The position numbers and the translations under genes were made by a program. The notes below the pieces were generated by a model that saw nothing but the letters and a program-made list of their open reading frames with translations, was not told the origin of the DNA and did not search any database. A stretch of DNA of 64,000 nt from Thermoanaerobacterium saccharolyticum (lineage in GTDB: Bacteria; Bacillota; Thermoanaerobacteria; Thermoanaerobacterales; Thermoanaerobacteraceae): contig NZ_BBKT01000051.1 of NCBI RefSeq assembly GCF_000747665.1, positions 24,417 to 88,416 of the forward strand, written 5' to 3'. Positions 56,250 through 64,000 of this stretch are shown in pieces (the first letter of the stretch is position 1; each line of letters begins with the position of its first letter).

Positions 56250-57123
56250 TGACATTCTTAGAGAAAAGATAGAATATATTAATAAAGGGTTAAATGAATT
56301 TTTATCATTAACTGATAGGCCAGAAGTCTTGTTTGAAGCTATGAGGTACAGTGTCTTTGCTGGTGGCAAAAGGCTTCGACCTGTACTTTGCATATCTGCT
56401 TGCGAATTAGTTGGCGGGAATAAAGAAGATGCACTGGCAGTTGCGTGTGCAATAGAATTTATACATACATATTCGCTGATTCACGATGATTTGCCTGCAA
56501 TGGACAATGATGATTTAAGGCGTGGAAAACCTACAAATCACAAAGTCTATGGTGAAGCGATTGCGATTCTTGCTGGCGATGCTTTGCTAAATTATGGATT
56601 TGAAGTGTTGATTCAGCAAGCACTGAACTCAAGTAAAAGTCAAAACATTTTAAAGGCCGCTGACGAAATCGCGCGTGCGGCAGGATGTCGTGGAATGATA
56701 GCGGGGCAAGTTGTAGATTTACTATCAGAAAACAGAGAAATTGGCGTAGACGATTTGAAATTCATGCATGACCATAAAACAGGTGCTTTAATAAGAGCTT
56801 CAATTTTAGCAGGAGCGATAATGGGTGGTGCAGATGATGATACTTTAAAAAAATTAAGCAGTTACGCAGAATATTTAGGATTTGCATTTCAGGTAAAAGA
56901 TGATATTTTAGATATTTTAGGAGACGAAATGAAACTTGGAAAAGATATTGGCAGTGATATGGTTAATGGAAAATCCACGTTTGTAAGCGTACTGGGATTA
57001 CAACGTTCTATAGATCTTGTAAATGAGTTGACTGAAAAAGCAATTAATATATTAGACGGTTTTGGGGAAAAGGGTGAATTCTTAAAAAATCTTACTCAGT
57101 ACATGGCAGAGAGAGATAGTTAG
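56242..57123 (+). CDS. ispA: Polyprenyl (farnesyl/geranyl) diphosphate synthase
   Basis: Trans-prenyltransferase of 293 aa with both aspartate-rich motifs, [10 protein letters not shown] near residue 85 and DDILD near residue 225, plus GGKRLRP and [14 protein letters not shown] 56242 follows GAGGAGG. The ispA, OLE, oapA, dxs order is the known OLE locus. Confidence 0.95.
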   Translation: MFDDILREKIEYINKGLNEFLSLTDRPEVLFEAMRYSVFAGGKRLRPVLCISACELVGGNKEDALAVACAIEFIHTYSLIHDDLPAMDNDDLRRGKPTNHKVYGEAIAILAGDALLNYGFEVLIQQALNSSKSQNILKAADEIARAAGCRGMIAGQVVDLLSENREIGVDDLKFMHDHKTGALIRASILAGAIMGGADDDTLKKLSSYAEYLGFAFQVKDDILDILGDEMKLGKDIGSDMVNGKSTFVSVLGLQRSIDLVNELTEKAINILDGFGEKGEFLKNLTQYMAERDS

Positions 57124-57216
57124 AGCATAAAACAGCATAAATTAAATTAATATGTGCAGCATGTTATTATGCAATACATTTAGCCCTTAGCAACAAAACT
57201 TGAACAATTATTATAT

Positions 57217-57245
57217 TTGATACAAACACATAAAAATGCTATAAT
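57217..57245 (+). promoter_or_regulatory. SigA-type promoter of OLE RNA
   Basis: TTGATA at 57217-57222, 17-bp spacer, TATAAT at 57240-57245; transcription expected from about 57252. Confidence 0.8.
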
Positions 57246-57251
57246 CAATAT

Positions 57252-57835
57252 CGACATGAAGTGGTGCAGTATCCTAGTCGGTATTGTTAATTCCGAAGAC
57301 GGGCCTAAAAATCCGTTAAAGGCATATCGATGAAGTTCCTGGTGCTGGCTTTTGATGCCCAATCGAGGGCTTGTGCTGGGAGTTAAGAAAAGAGGGGCAA
57401 CCTGCAATGGCATGTGGGCATTGACCCCCTTTTCGTGGAGACCTATTCCCGTGGCATAATGTGCTACGGCATAGGGTGAACCTACCATGCGGTAATAAAG
57501 CTGTGGGTAGTGTAGCCTGCCTTGAGTGATTAAGGTGGCTATCAGACTGAACTTTAACTTAATGAGCTCTTAAGTTAAAGCTATTGCTGATGAAACCTTA
57601 GTTGCAAAAGAGGATAGGAATTAACAAACCGTCGAGGAAAGCTCCTAGGCTGCTCGAAGGAGGCATATTGAGGATTACAGTGTGGACTAAGTGGTAATCC
57701 AGTCATACTTTTGGCGACAAAGTAGATTCAGGCTTAAAGGGAAACCGCCAAATGGCGACAGTTGGTGCCTGAAGGGGAAACCCTGCTGGACCTAAGCCAC
57801 AAAATTTACTCAATATGCTACCACTTCAAGTACAT
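57252..57835 (+). ncRNA. ole: OLE (ornate, large, extremophilic) RNA
   Basis: About 585 nt of conserved-looking, strongly structured, non-coding sequence between ispA and oapA. GC content is visibly above that of the flanks. GAAGTGG (57258-57264) pairs with CCACTTC (57821-57827), closing the molecule just before the oapA RBS. Many local hairpins are visible, for instance TTTAACTTAATGAGCTCTTAAGTTAAA near 57552-57578. Open frames inside lack ribosome sites and look incidental. OLE RNA binds OapA and localises to the membrane as a ribonucleoprotein; in Alkalihalobacillus it is linked to cold, ethanol and Mg2+ stress and nutrient responses. Identified from locus, size and structure, not from a model search. 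Confidence 0.93.
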
Positions 57836-57850
57836 AGGAGGATTTTATTA

Positions 57851-58429
57851 ATGAAATCTAAAAAGTTTAACATAAATTACAAGTGGACTATAAATGCCTT
57901 CATTTTTAGCTTTATTTTTGCTGTGATATTGAATTTTTCATCGGATGTTTTGTTAAAGAAAAGCAATATAATAATTGCTTTTTTTGTATTGTTGGTTATA
58001 GTATTGATAGGAGTTTTATCTGACATAATTGGCATAGCTGTTGCAACAGGAACCGAAGAACCTTTTCATTCTATGGCATCAAATAAGGTTTTTGGAGCTA
58101 AGCAATCGATTAAATTGATACGAAATGCAAATATCGTTACAAATATTTGCAACGACATAATTGGCGATATAAGTGGAATAGTATCTGGTGCTGCATTAAG
58201 CAGCATAATTGCTAAGTTGTCAATTTCCAGCACTAAAAGCACTATTTATGCGACTATTTTTGGAGGAATACTATCAGCGGTTACAATTGGTGGTAAATCT
58301 TTAGGGAAAAATTTAGGAATGTATAAAAGCCAATCAATCATTTTTGCTGTTGGCATACTTTTGGCGTGGTTTGAAAAAAATACAGGTATAGAATTTTTCC
58401 AATCTAATTCTAAGAAAAATAAAAAATAG
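57851..58429 (+). CDS. oapA: OLE-associated protein OapA
   Basis: 192-aa polytopic membrane protein with about four TM helices (near residues 12-30, 38-60, 110-135 and 165-180). The loop carries GTEEPFHSMASNKVFGAKQSIKLIRNA and a DxxxD motif (DIIGD, residues 102-106), known to matter for OapA function in Alkalihalobacillus. Highly basic C-terminus. AGGAGG at 57836-57841, ATG 57851; the 3' stem of OLE RNA touches this RBS. It binds OLE RNA as a dimer. Confidence 0.94.
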   Translation: MKSKKFNINYKWTINAFIFSFIFAVILNFSSDVLLKKSNIIIAFFVLLVIVLIGVLSDIIGIAVATGTEEPFHSMASNKVFGAKQSIKLIRNANIVTNICNDIIGDISGIVSGAALSSIIAKLSISSTKSTIYATIFGGILSAVTIGGKSLGKNLGMYKSQSIIFAVGILLAWFEKNTGIEFFQSNSKKNKK

Positions 58430-58445
58430 AAAGTGAGTGGACACT

Positions 58446-60300
58446 GTGCTCGAAAAAAATTTCTACGCCTAATGATATAAAAAAATGCAGTTTAACTGAA
58501 TTAGAAGAGCTTTCAAGTGATATACGCAGTTTTTTGATAAACAATATTTCTAAGACAGGCGGGCATTTAGCGTCAAATCTCGGAGTAGTGGAATTGACTA
58601 TTGCACTTCACTACGTTTTTGAATCGCCTAAGGACAAGATTATTTGGGATGTAGGACATCAAAGCTATGTGCACAAGATATTAACAGGAAGACGAGATCT
58701 CTTTAATACATTGAGAAAATTAGGTGGTTTGTCGGGGTTTCCCAAGAGAAATGAAAGCGAGCATGATGTTTTTGAAACGGGACACAGCAGCACATCTATA
58801 TCTGCTGCCTTGGGAATAGCAAAGGCACGAGATTTAAATAATGAAAAATATTCAGTAATTTCTGTAATAGGTGATGGGGCGCTTACTGGTGGAATGGCTT
58901 TTGAGGCTTTAAATGATGCAGGCAGATCTAAGACAAATCTCATAGTAATATTAAATCATAATGAGATGTCTATATCAAAAAATGTAGGTAGTCTTTCACT
59001 TTATTTAAGTAGATTAAGAACAGATCCAAGCTATTTTAGGTTGAAGAAAGATTTAGAGAATATCTTAAACATAATACCGCCTATTGGGAAAAGCATCCAT
59101 AAATCAATCGAAAAAATAAAGGATTCCATCAAACAATTAATTGTACCTGGAATGTTTTTTGAGGAAATGGGGTTTACATATTTAGGACCAATTGACGGTC
59201 ATGATCTGGATTCCTTAATTGACGTATTAAAAAGAGCTAAAAAAATGAACGGACCTATTTTAATTCACGTGATAACGAAAAAGGGAAAGGGATATGTATT
59301 TGCAGAAGATAATCCTGATAAATTTCATTCCGCTGGAATTTTTGATATAGGAACAGGAGATTTTAAGAAAAAGGCTGACACATATTCGGATGTATTTGGG
59401 AAAACATTGACTCATTTAGCTGAAAATAATAAAAAGATAGTTGCAATAACTGCTGCAATGCCGGATGGAACAGGATTAAATTATTTTGCTGAAAAGTTTC
59501 CAAACAGATTTTATGATGTAGGCATTGCAGAGCAACATGCAGCGACTTTTGCTGCTGGTATGGCAGTAAATGGGTATAAGCCTTATTTTGCAGTGTATTC
59601 GACTTTTTTGCAAAGAGCATTTGACCAGGTAATACACGATATATGTATTCAAAATCTTCCAGTTGTCTTAGCAGTAGATAGAGCCGGCCTCGTAGGAGAA
59701 GATGGAGAAACGCACCAAGGTGTGTTTGATATATCGTATTTAAGAATGATCCCAAACATGACTGTTATGGCTCCTAAGGACGCTGATGAATTGGTTGAAA
59801 TGACGAAATTATCCAGCTTTATAAAAGGGCCTTGTGCAATAAGATACCCAAAAGGAAAAGCCGAAAATTACGATGTCAATAAAGAACCTAATTTTTCATT
59901 AGGAGAAGCTGAAGTCATTAATACTGGCTCTAATGTAGCGATTTTTGCTCTCGGCAAGATGGTGAAAATTGCAGTAAGTGCGTCTTTAAGGCTTAAAAAT
60001 AATTCAATAACCCCCTACATAGTGAATTTAAGGTTTGCTAAGCCTTTAGATGTAAATACAATTATAACAATTTCGAAAAAAGTTGATTATATATTTACAT
60101 TAGAAGACAATGTACTTATAGGTGGCGTTGGAAGTGCAATATTAGAGCTATTAAATGAAAATAATATATGCAAGAAATTCTACAGATTTGGATTTCCTGA
60201 TAAATTCATAGAACATGGCGATGTAGAAAGTTTATTTAAAAAATATGGATTGGACAGTGATTCTGTGGCAGAAAAAATAATAGAATTGGTGATGTCATGA
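58446..60300 (+). pseudogene. dxs: 1-Deoxy-D-xylulose-5-phosphate synthase, frameshifted near start
   Basis: Thiamine-dependent first enzyme of the MEP isoprenoid pathway, about 617 aa after mending. GHLASNLGVVELTIALHYVF, ThDP motif GDGALTGGMAFEALNDAG..NHNEMSIS, YLGPIDGHD, and DRAGLVGEDGETHQG. GTG 58446 gives MLEK, but seven A's at 58453-58459 (six expected) shift the frame before ISTPNDIKKC. Without that break no start codon is available upstream. Later runs, such as seven A's at 58489-58495, are intact. Confidence 0.92.
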
Positions 60301-61121
60301 AAGATAAAGAAAGAGCAGATTTATTATTGGTACAAAAAGGCTTTTTCACATCAAGAGAAAAAGCTAAAGCTTCTATAATGGCAGGAGAGGTTTTTGCAGA
60401 CGGAAAAAAGATAAATAAAGCTGGAGATATTATAAGCGTTTATTCAAGTTTAGAAATAAAATCGAAAAGCAATCCTTACGTAAGTCGAGGCGGTCTGAAG
60501 CTTGAAAAGGCAATCAAATACTTTAATATTGATGTGAAAGACAAAATAGCAATGGATGTGGGTGCATCAACTGGTGGATTTACAGATTGCCTTTTAAAAA
60601 ATGGAGCAAAAAAAGTCTATGCTATAGATGTAGGGTATGGCCAGCTTGATTGGAGTTTAAGAAACGATAAGAGAGTTATAAACATGGAAAGAACAAATAT
60701 TCGCTATCTTGATGATTTGCCGGATATTATCGATATAATTACGATAGATGTGTCATTTATATCGCTTGCGATAGTTATACCATCTGTAAAAAAGTTTCTA
60801 AAAAATGGTGGCGAATTAGTATCTCTTATAAAACCACAATTTGAAGCTGGAAGAGAGAAAGTTGGGAAAAATGGGGTTGTACGAGATAAAAGTGTCCATA
60901 TAGAAGTCATAAATAAAATAATAGATGTTTTAAAAGATCTGTCATTTAGTGTAAAAGGCATCACTTTTTCACCTATAAAGGGGCCAGAAGGCAATATAGA
61001 ATATTTGATTTATGCAAAAGATGGAAGAGATATAGATTCTGATCTTAATGTAGAAGGAGTAGTAGAGTTGTCTCATAATACTCTTAATGAAAATAAAAAG
61101 CAAAATAAAGAAGGAAAATGA
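60297..61121 (+). CDS. tlyA: TlyA-family 23S/16S rRNA 2'-O-methyltransferase
   Basis: 274 aa. N-terminal S4 RNA-binding domain (RADLLLVQKGFFTSREKAKASIMAGEVFADGK) and FtsJ-like Rossmann methyltransferase (AMDVGASTGGFTDCLLKNGAKKVYAIDVGYGQL). ATGA overlap with dxs. This dxs-tlyA-nadK-argR-recN order is standard in Clostridia and Bacillus. Confidence 0.93.
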   Translation: MKDKERADLLLVQKGFFTSREKAKASIMAGEVFADGKKINKAGDIISVYSSLEIKSKSNPYVSRGGLKLEKAIKYFNIDVKDKIAMDVGASTGGFTDCLLKNGAKKVYAIDVGYGQLDWSLRNDKRVINMERTNIRYLDDLPDIIDIITIDVSFISLAIVIPSVKKFLKNGGELVSLIKPQFEAGREKVGKNGVVRDKSVHIEVINKIIDVLKDLSFSVKGITFSPIKGPEGNIEYLIYAKDGRDIDSDLNVEGVVELSHNTLNENKKQNKEGK

Positions 61122-61170
61122 AAAGTTTTGTAGAATTATGAATTTATGATACTGATTATGTGGTGATTAA

Positions 61171-62034
61171 ATGAAGAACATTTGTGTTATACCGAATATT
61201 CATAAGGACAAAAATTTAAGGACTACGAGAAGTTTAGTCGAGTGGATTATCCAGCATGGATATAAACCAATACTAAACGAGGTTGTCGCACAGAAAATCG
61301 GCTTTTTTGAATATGGCAAAAGCGGAACAGAGATTTTTGAAAACAGTGATTTTATCGTGGCATTAGGGGGAGATGGGACAATTCTAAACGTTGCCAGACA
61401 ATGTGCATCTTTTTCTACGCCTATCCTTGGCGTAAATTTAGGGCATTTAGGTTTTTTAGCGGAAGTTGATGCCGAAAATGTAGTTGAAGCAGTAGAAAAG
61501 ATTGTTAATGATGAATTTTTCATAGACAAAAGGATGATGTTGGAAGCGAGCATAATCAAAGAGAATATGGAGGCAGTTAATCTTATAGCTTTAAATGACA
61601 TTGTAGTAACGAGGGGTTCTTTTTCCAGAATGGTCAAATTAAAAGTATTTGTGAATGAACAGTACGTTAATACATATCTTGCTGATGGGATAATTATATC
61701 TAGCCCTACAGGTTCAACAGCATATTCTTTGTCAGCAGGTGGACCGATAGTGTACCCTAATCTGGAATTGTTTATAATAACACCTATATGTCCTCATACA
61801 CTGCATTCAAGGTCTATTATAGTATCAGAAAAAGATAAAGTAAAGCTTGTTATAGTAGGGGAAAATCAAGATGTAATGGCAACAACAGACGGACAACAAG
61901 GCTACAAACTAAACAGTGGTGATACAATTTATGTAAAAAAAAGCAATAGATACACTAATTTGATACGCTTAAAAAGCATGAACTTTTTCGAACTTTTGCG
62001 CAGTAAATTGTCAGAGAGGAATTTCAACATTTAA
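61171..62034 (+). CDS. nadK: NAD kinase
   Basis: 287-aa enzyme phosphorylating NAD to NADP. ALGGDGTILNVAR supplies the GGDG motif, LNDIVVTRG and SPTGSTAYSLSAGGPIV the NAD-binding and catalytic segments. Confidence 0.96.
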   Translation: MKNICVIPNIHKDKNLRTTRSLVEWIIQHGYKPILNEVVAQKIGFFEYGKSGTEIFENSDFIVALGGDGTILNVARQCASFSTPILGVNLGHLGFLAEVDAENVVEAVEKIVNDEFFIDKRMMLEASIIKENMEAVNLIALNDIVVTRGSFSRMVKLKVFVNEQYVNTYLADGIIISSPTGSTAYSLSAGGPIVYPNLELFIITPICPHTLHSRSIIVSEKDKVKLVIVGENQDVMATTDGQQGYKLNSGDTIYVKKSNRYTNLIRLKSMNFFELLRSKLSERNFNI

Positions 62035-62049
62035 TGAGGAGTGTTGTTG

Positions 62050-62502
62050 ATGATGAAGTTAGCAAGACATGCAAAGATTCTTGAAATAATAAGTAAAAAT
62101 GAAATTGAAACACAGGAAGAATTAGCAGATGCCCTTCAAAAAGAAGGTATAAAGGTCACACAAGCGACAGTATCCAGGGATATAAAAGAGTTAAGGCTTA
62201 TAAAAGTATTGAGTGCAGACGGCAAAAAGTACAAATATGCGCCAATGAAAAATCAAGATACCAAAGTAACTGACAAATTGGTTGCGCTTCTATCTGGAAT
62301 AGTAGGAATAGATTATGCCGGGAATACTATAGTAATTAAAACACTTTCTGGAACCGCACCTGCTGCTGCAGAAGCTTTGGATATATTAAATTGGAATGAG
62401 GTAGTAGGAACTCTTGCGGGAGATAATACTATATTTATGCTTGTGAGATCAGAAGATGCCGTCAAAGAAATTATAGACAGAATTAATGAATTGATTAAAT
62501 GA
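62050..62502 (+). CDS. argR: Arginine repressor ArgR
   Basis: 150 aa. N-terminal winged helix ([51 protein letters not shown]) and C-terminal hexamerisation/arginine domain ([33 protein letters not shown]). GAGGAGTG lies 5' of ATG 62050/62053. Often regulates recN-proximal transcription too in this cluster. Confidence 0.95.
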   Translation: MMKLARHAKILEIISKNEIETQEELADALQKEGIKVTQATVSRDIKELRLIKVLSADGKKYKYAPMKNQDTKVTDKLVALLSGIVGIDYAGNTIVIKTLSGTAPAAAEALDILNWNEVVGTLAGDNTIFMLVRSEDAVKEIIDRINELIK

Positions 62503-62521
62503 ATGTTTTTTAAGGGGGATT

Positions 62522-64000
62522 ATGATGATCCTTGCATTGAACATAAAAAATATAGCTTTAATCGATGAGGCTGAGATTGATTTTGACGATGGCTTAAACA
62601 TTCTTACTGGTGAGACAGGTGCTGGTAAATCTATAGTTATAGATTCAATGACGCTTTTGCTGGGTGGGAGAGCAAACAAAGATATTATCCGAAATGGTGC
62701 TCAAAAGGCTACAGTTGAGGGTGTTTTTTTTAGTAGATTCAAATACTGATGTTATACATAAGATTTTAGATGAAGCAGGTATTGAACATGAAGATGATGA
62801 TACTCTGATTATCAGTAGAGACATAACAGAAAACGGAAGAAACTACTGCAGGGTTAATGGCAGAATAGTTCCTTTATCTTTTTTAAGCAAATTAGGAACG
62901 TATTTGGTTGACATATTAGGTCAACATGAGCATCAATTTCTGTTAGATAGCAGTAAGCATTTGTCAATATTAGATAATTTTCAAGATAAGAATTTTTTTG
63001 ATTTAAAAGGCACGTTAAAGGATTTATTAAGTGAATACAACATTCTCAATAAAAGGCTAAAGGAATTTTATTCAGATGACAAAGAAAAGATGTCAAAAAT
63101 AGATCTTCTTAAGTATCAGATAAATGAAATAGAATCTGCAAAAATAAAAAAAAGGAGAAGAAGAAAATTTACTTGAAAGGCGAAACATATTAATCAATTC
63201 AGAAAAATTATTTAATTCTATGAATGAATGTTACAATTTGCTTTATAAAGGTATTAATGACAATGCATCAATTTTAGACAATCTCAGTGTAGTTTTAAAA
63301 AATTTAGATGCCTCGCATAAAATAGATCGAAGGCTTGAGAAATTGAGAGAAATGATTCAAAGTGCTTTATATACATTAGATGATTGTTCTATTCAAATCA
63401 GAGATTATATTGAAAATATTAATTTTGATGCAAATGAGTTAAATGAAATTGAAAAAAGATTGGACATACTGGGAAATTTAAAGAGAAAATACGGAAGGAC
63501 GATTGAAGAAATAATTAGATATAAAGAAGAGAAAAATGATGAACTTACAAAGTTGTTAAACGCGGAAGAAGAAATACATAAGATAAACAAAGAAAAAGAG
63601 GAAATCATGCAGAAAATTAAAGTGATTTCCGATGAAATACATGAAAGGAGAAAAAATGTAGCAGATTTTCTTGAAAAGAAAATAAGTGATGTCTTGAGTG
63701 AGTTAAATATGCCCAATACGATTTTTAAAGTCGATATCAGAAAAAAAGATGTGGCAAATGAAAATGGCATGGACGAAGTGGAATTTTTAATATCAACTAA
63801 TATTGGTGAACCTTTAAAGCCACTTGATAAAATAGCGTCTGGCGGTGAGTTATCAAGAATTATGTTGGCTTTAAAGACTATTTTGGCTGATTTTGATGGC
63901 ATATCTACATTAATATTTGATGAAGTAGATACAGGAATAAGCGGCAAAGCAGCCCAATCTGTGGCACAGAAAATAGCTTTGATTTCAAGAAATCGCCAAG
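62522..64000 (+). pseudogene. recN: DNA repair protein RecN, two frameshifts, 3' end outside window
   Basis: SMC-like ATPase for double-strand break repair. N-terminal MILALNIKNIALIDEAEIDF with Walker A LTGETGAGKSIVID. A first break at eight T's (62724-62731, seven expected) precedes LVDSNTDVIHKILDE. A second at eight A's (63145-63153 region, seven expected) precedes GEEENLLERRN. From there one frame stays open to base 64000 through the coiled coil and into ASGGELSRIMLALK and TLIFDEVDTGISG (Walker B). The rest lies beyond the window. Confidence 0.93.

Noticed and set aside
57315..57830. Protein-coding frames on either strand within the OLE region
   Set aside because: No ribosome sites, no recognisable protein pattern, and the interval is better explained as structured RNA.

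Overview
The window is a low-GC, AT-rich Firmicutes chromosome segment, most likely from a thermophilic, spore-forming, anaerobic clostridial lineage close to Thermoanaerobacterium/Thermoanaerobacter. This rests on gene order and content: a complete spoIIIA operon (AA to AH), sigK, a type IV pilus cluster, the mltG-trmR-trhP order, and above all an OLE RNA with its partner gene oapA, a pairing known mainly from extremophilic and anaerobic Firmicutes. No search was run, so the taxon is an inference.

Layout. 1-7000: 3' part of aspS, a 6S RNA, tcdA, a frameshifted csoR-like gene, trxA, a divergent uppS-like gene, rarA, and an Rrf2/IscR-type regulator followed by iscS. 7000-17100: an accessory island, even richer in AT, holding an XRE-TPR regulator, two CPBP (CAAX-like) membrane proteases, a stub of an ABC exporter and an MFS exporter. 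Two different IS21-family elements interrupt the second CPBP gene and the MFS gene. Both insertions can be resolved to the base, and removing the element plus one target copy restores each reading frame. 17200-30700: backbone genes (YtxH-like, AI-2E-family permease, alaS, ireB, ruvX, DUF1292, fur, RNase J, ylbF-like, mltG, trmR, trhP, a class B PBP, sigK). 30700-47900: yqeG, aroE, the pilus operon (pilB-T-C-A-D, minor pilins, comFB, pilM-N-O) behind a structured leader, then aroK, proB, proA, aroQ, an M24 peptidase, efp and a CD1247-like protein. 47900-53100: spoIIIA operon. 53100-64000: asp23-like, nusB, folD, xseA, xseB, ispA, OLE RNA, oapA, dxs, tlyA, nadK, argR and the start of recN.

How the genes work together. 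TrhP and TrmR act in sequence on tRNA wobble uridine (ho5U, then mo5U). IspA and Dxs are isoprenoid enzymes flanking the OLE RNA/OapA membrane ribonucleoprotein genes. AroE, AroK and AroQ are three shikimate enzymes on either side of the pilus operon. SpoIIIAA-AH build the forespore-mother cell channel, and SigK drives late mother-cell expression.

Data quality. At least twelve otherwise intact genes or gene parts are broken by exactly one extra base in an A or T run of 7-9 (csoR, XRE-TPR, AI-2E, alaS, ylbF, mltG, pilD, pilM, xseA, dxs, and recN twice). One further gene (CD1247-like) appears to have lost one base outside a homopolymer. Essential genes are among them and the sign is always +1, so the likeliest cause is homopolymer sequencing error. 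I annotate these as single genes with a frameshift, not as true pseudogenes.
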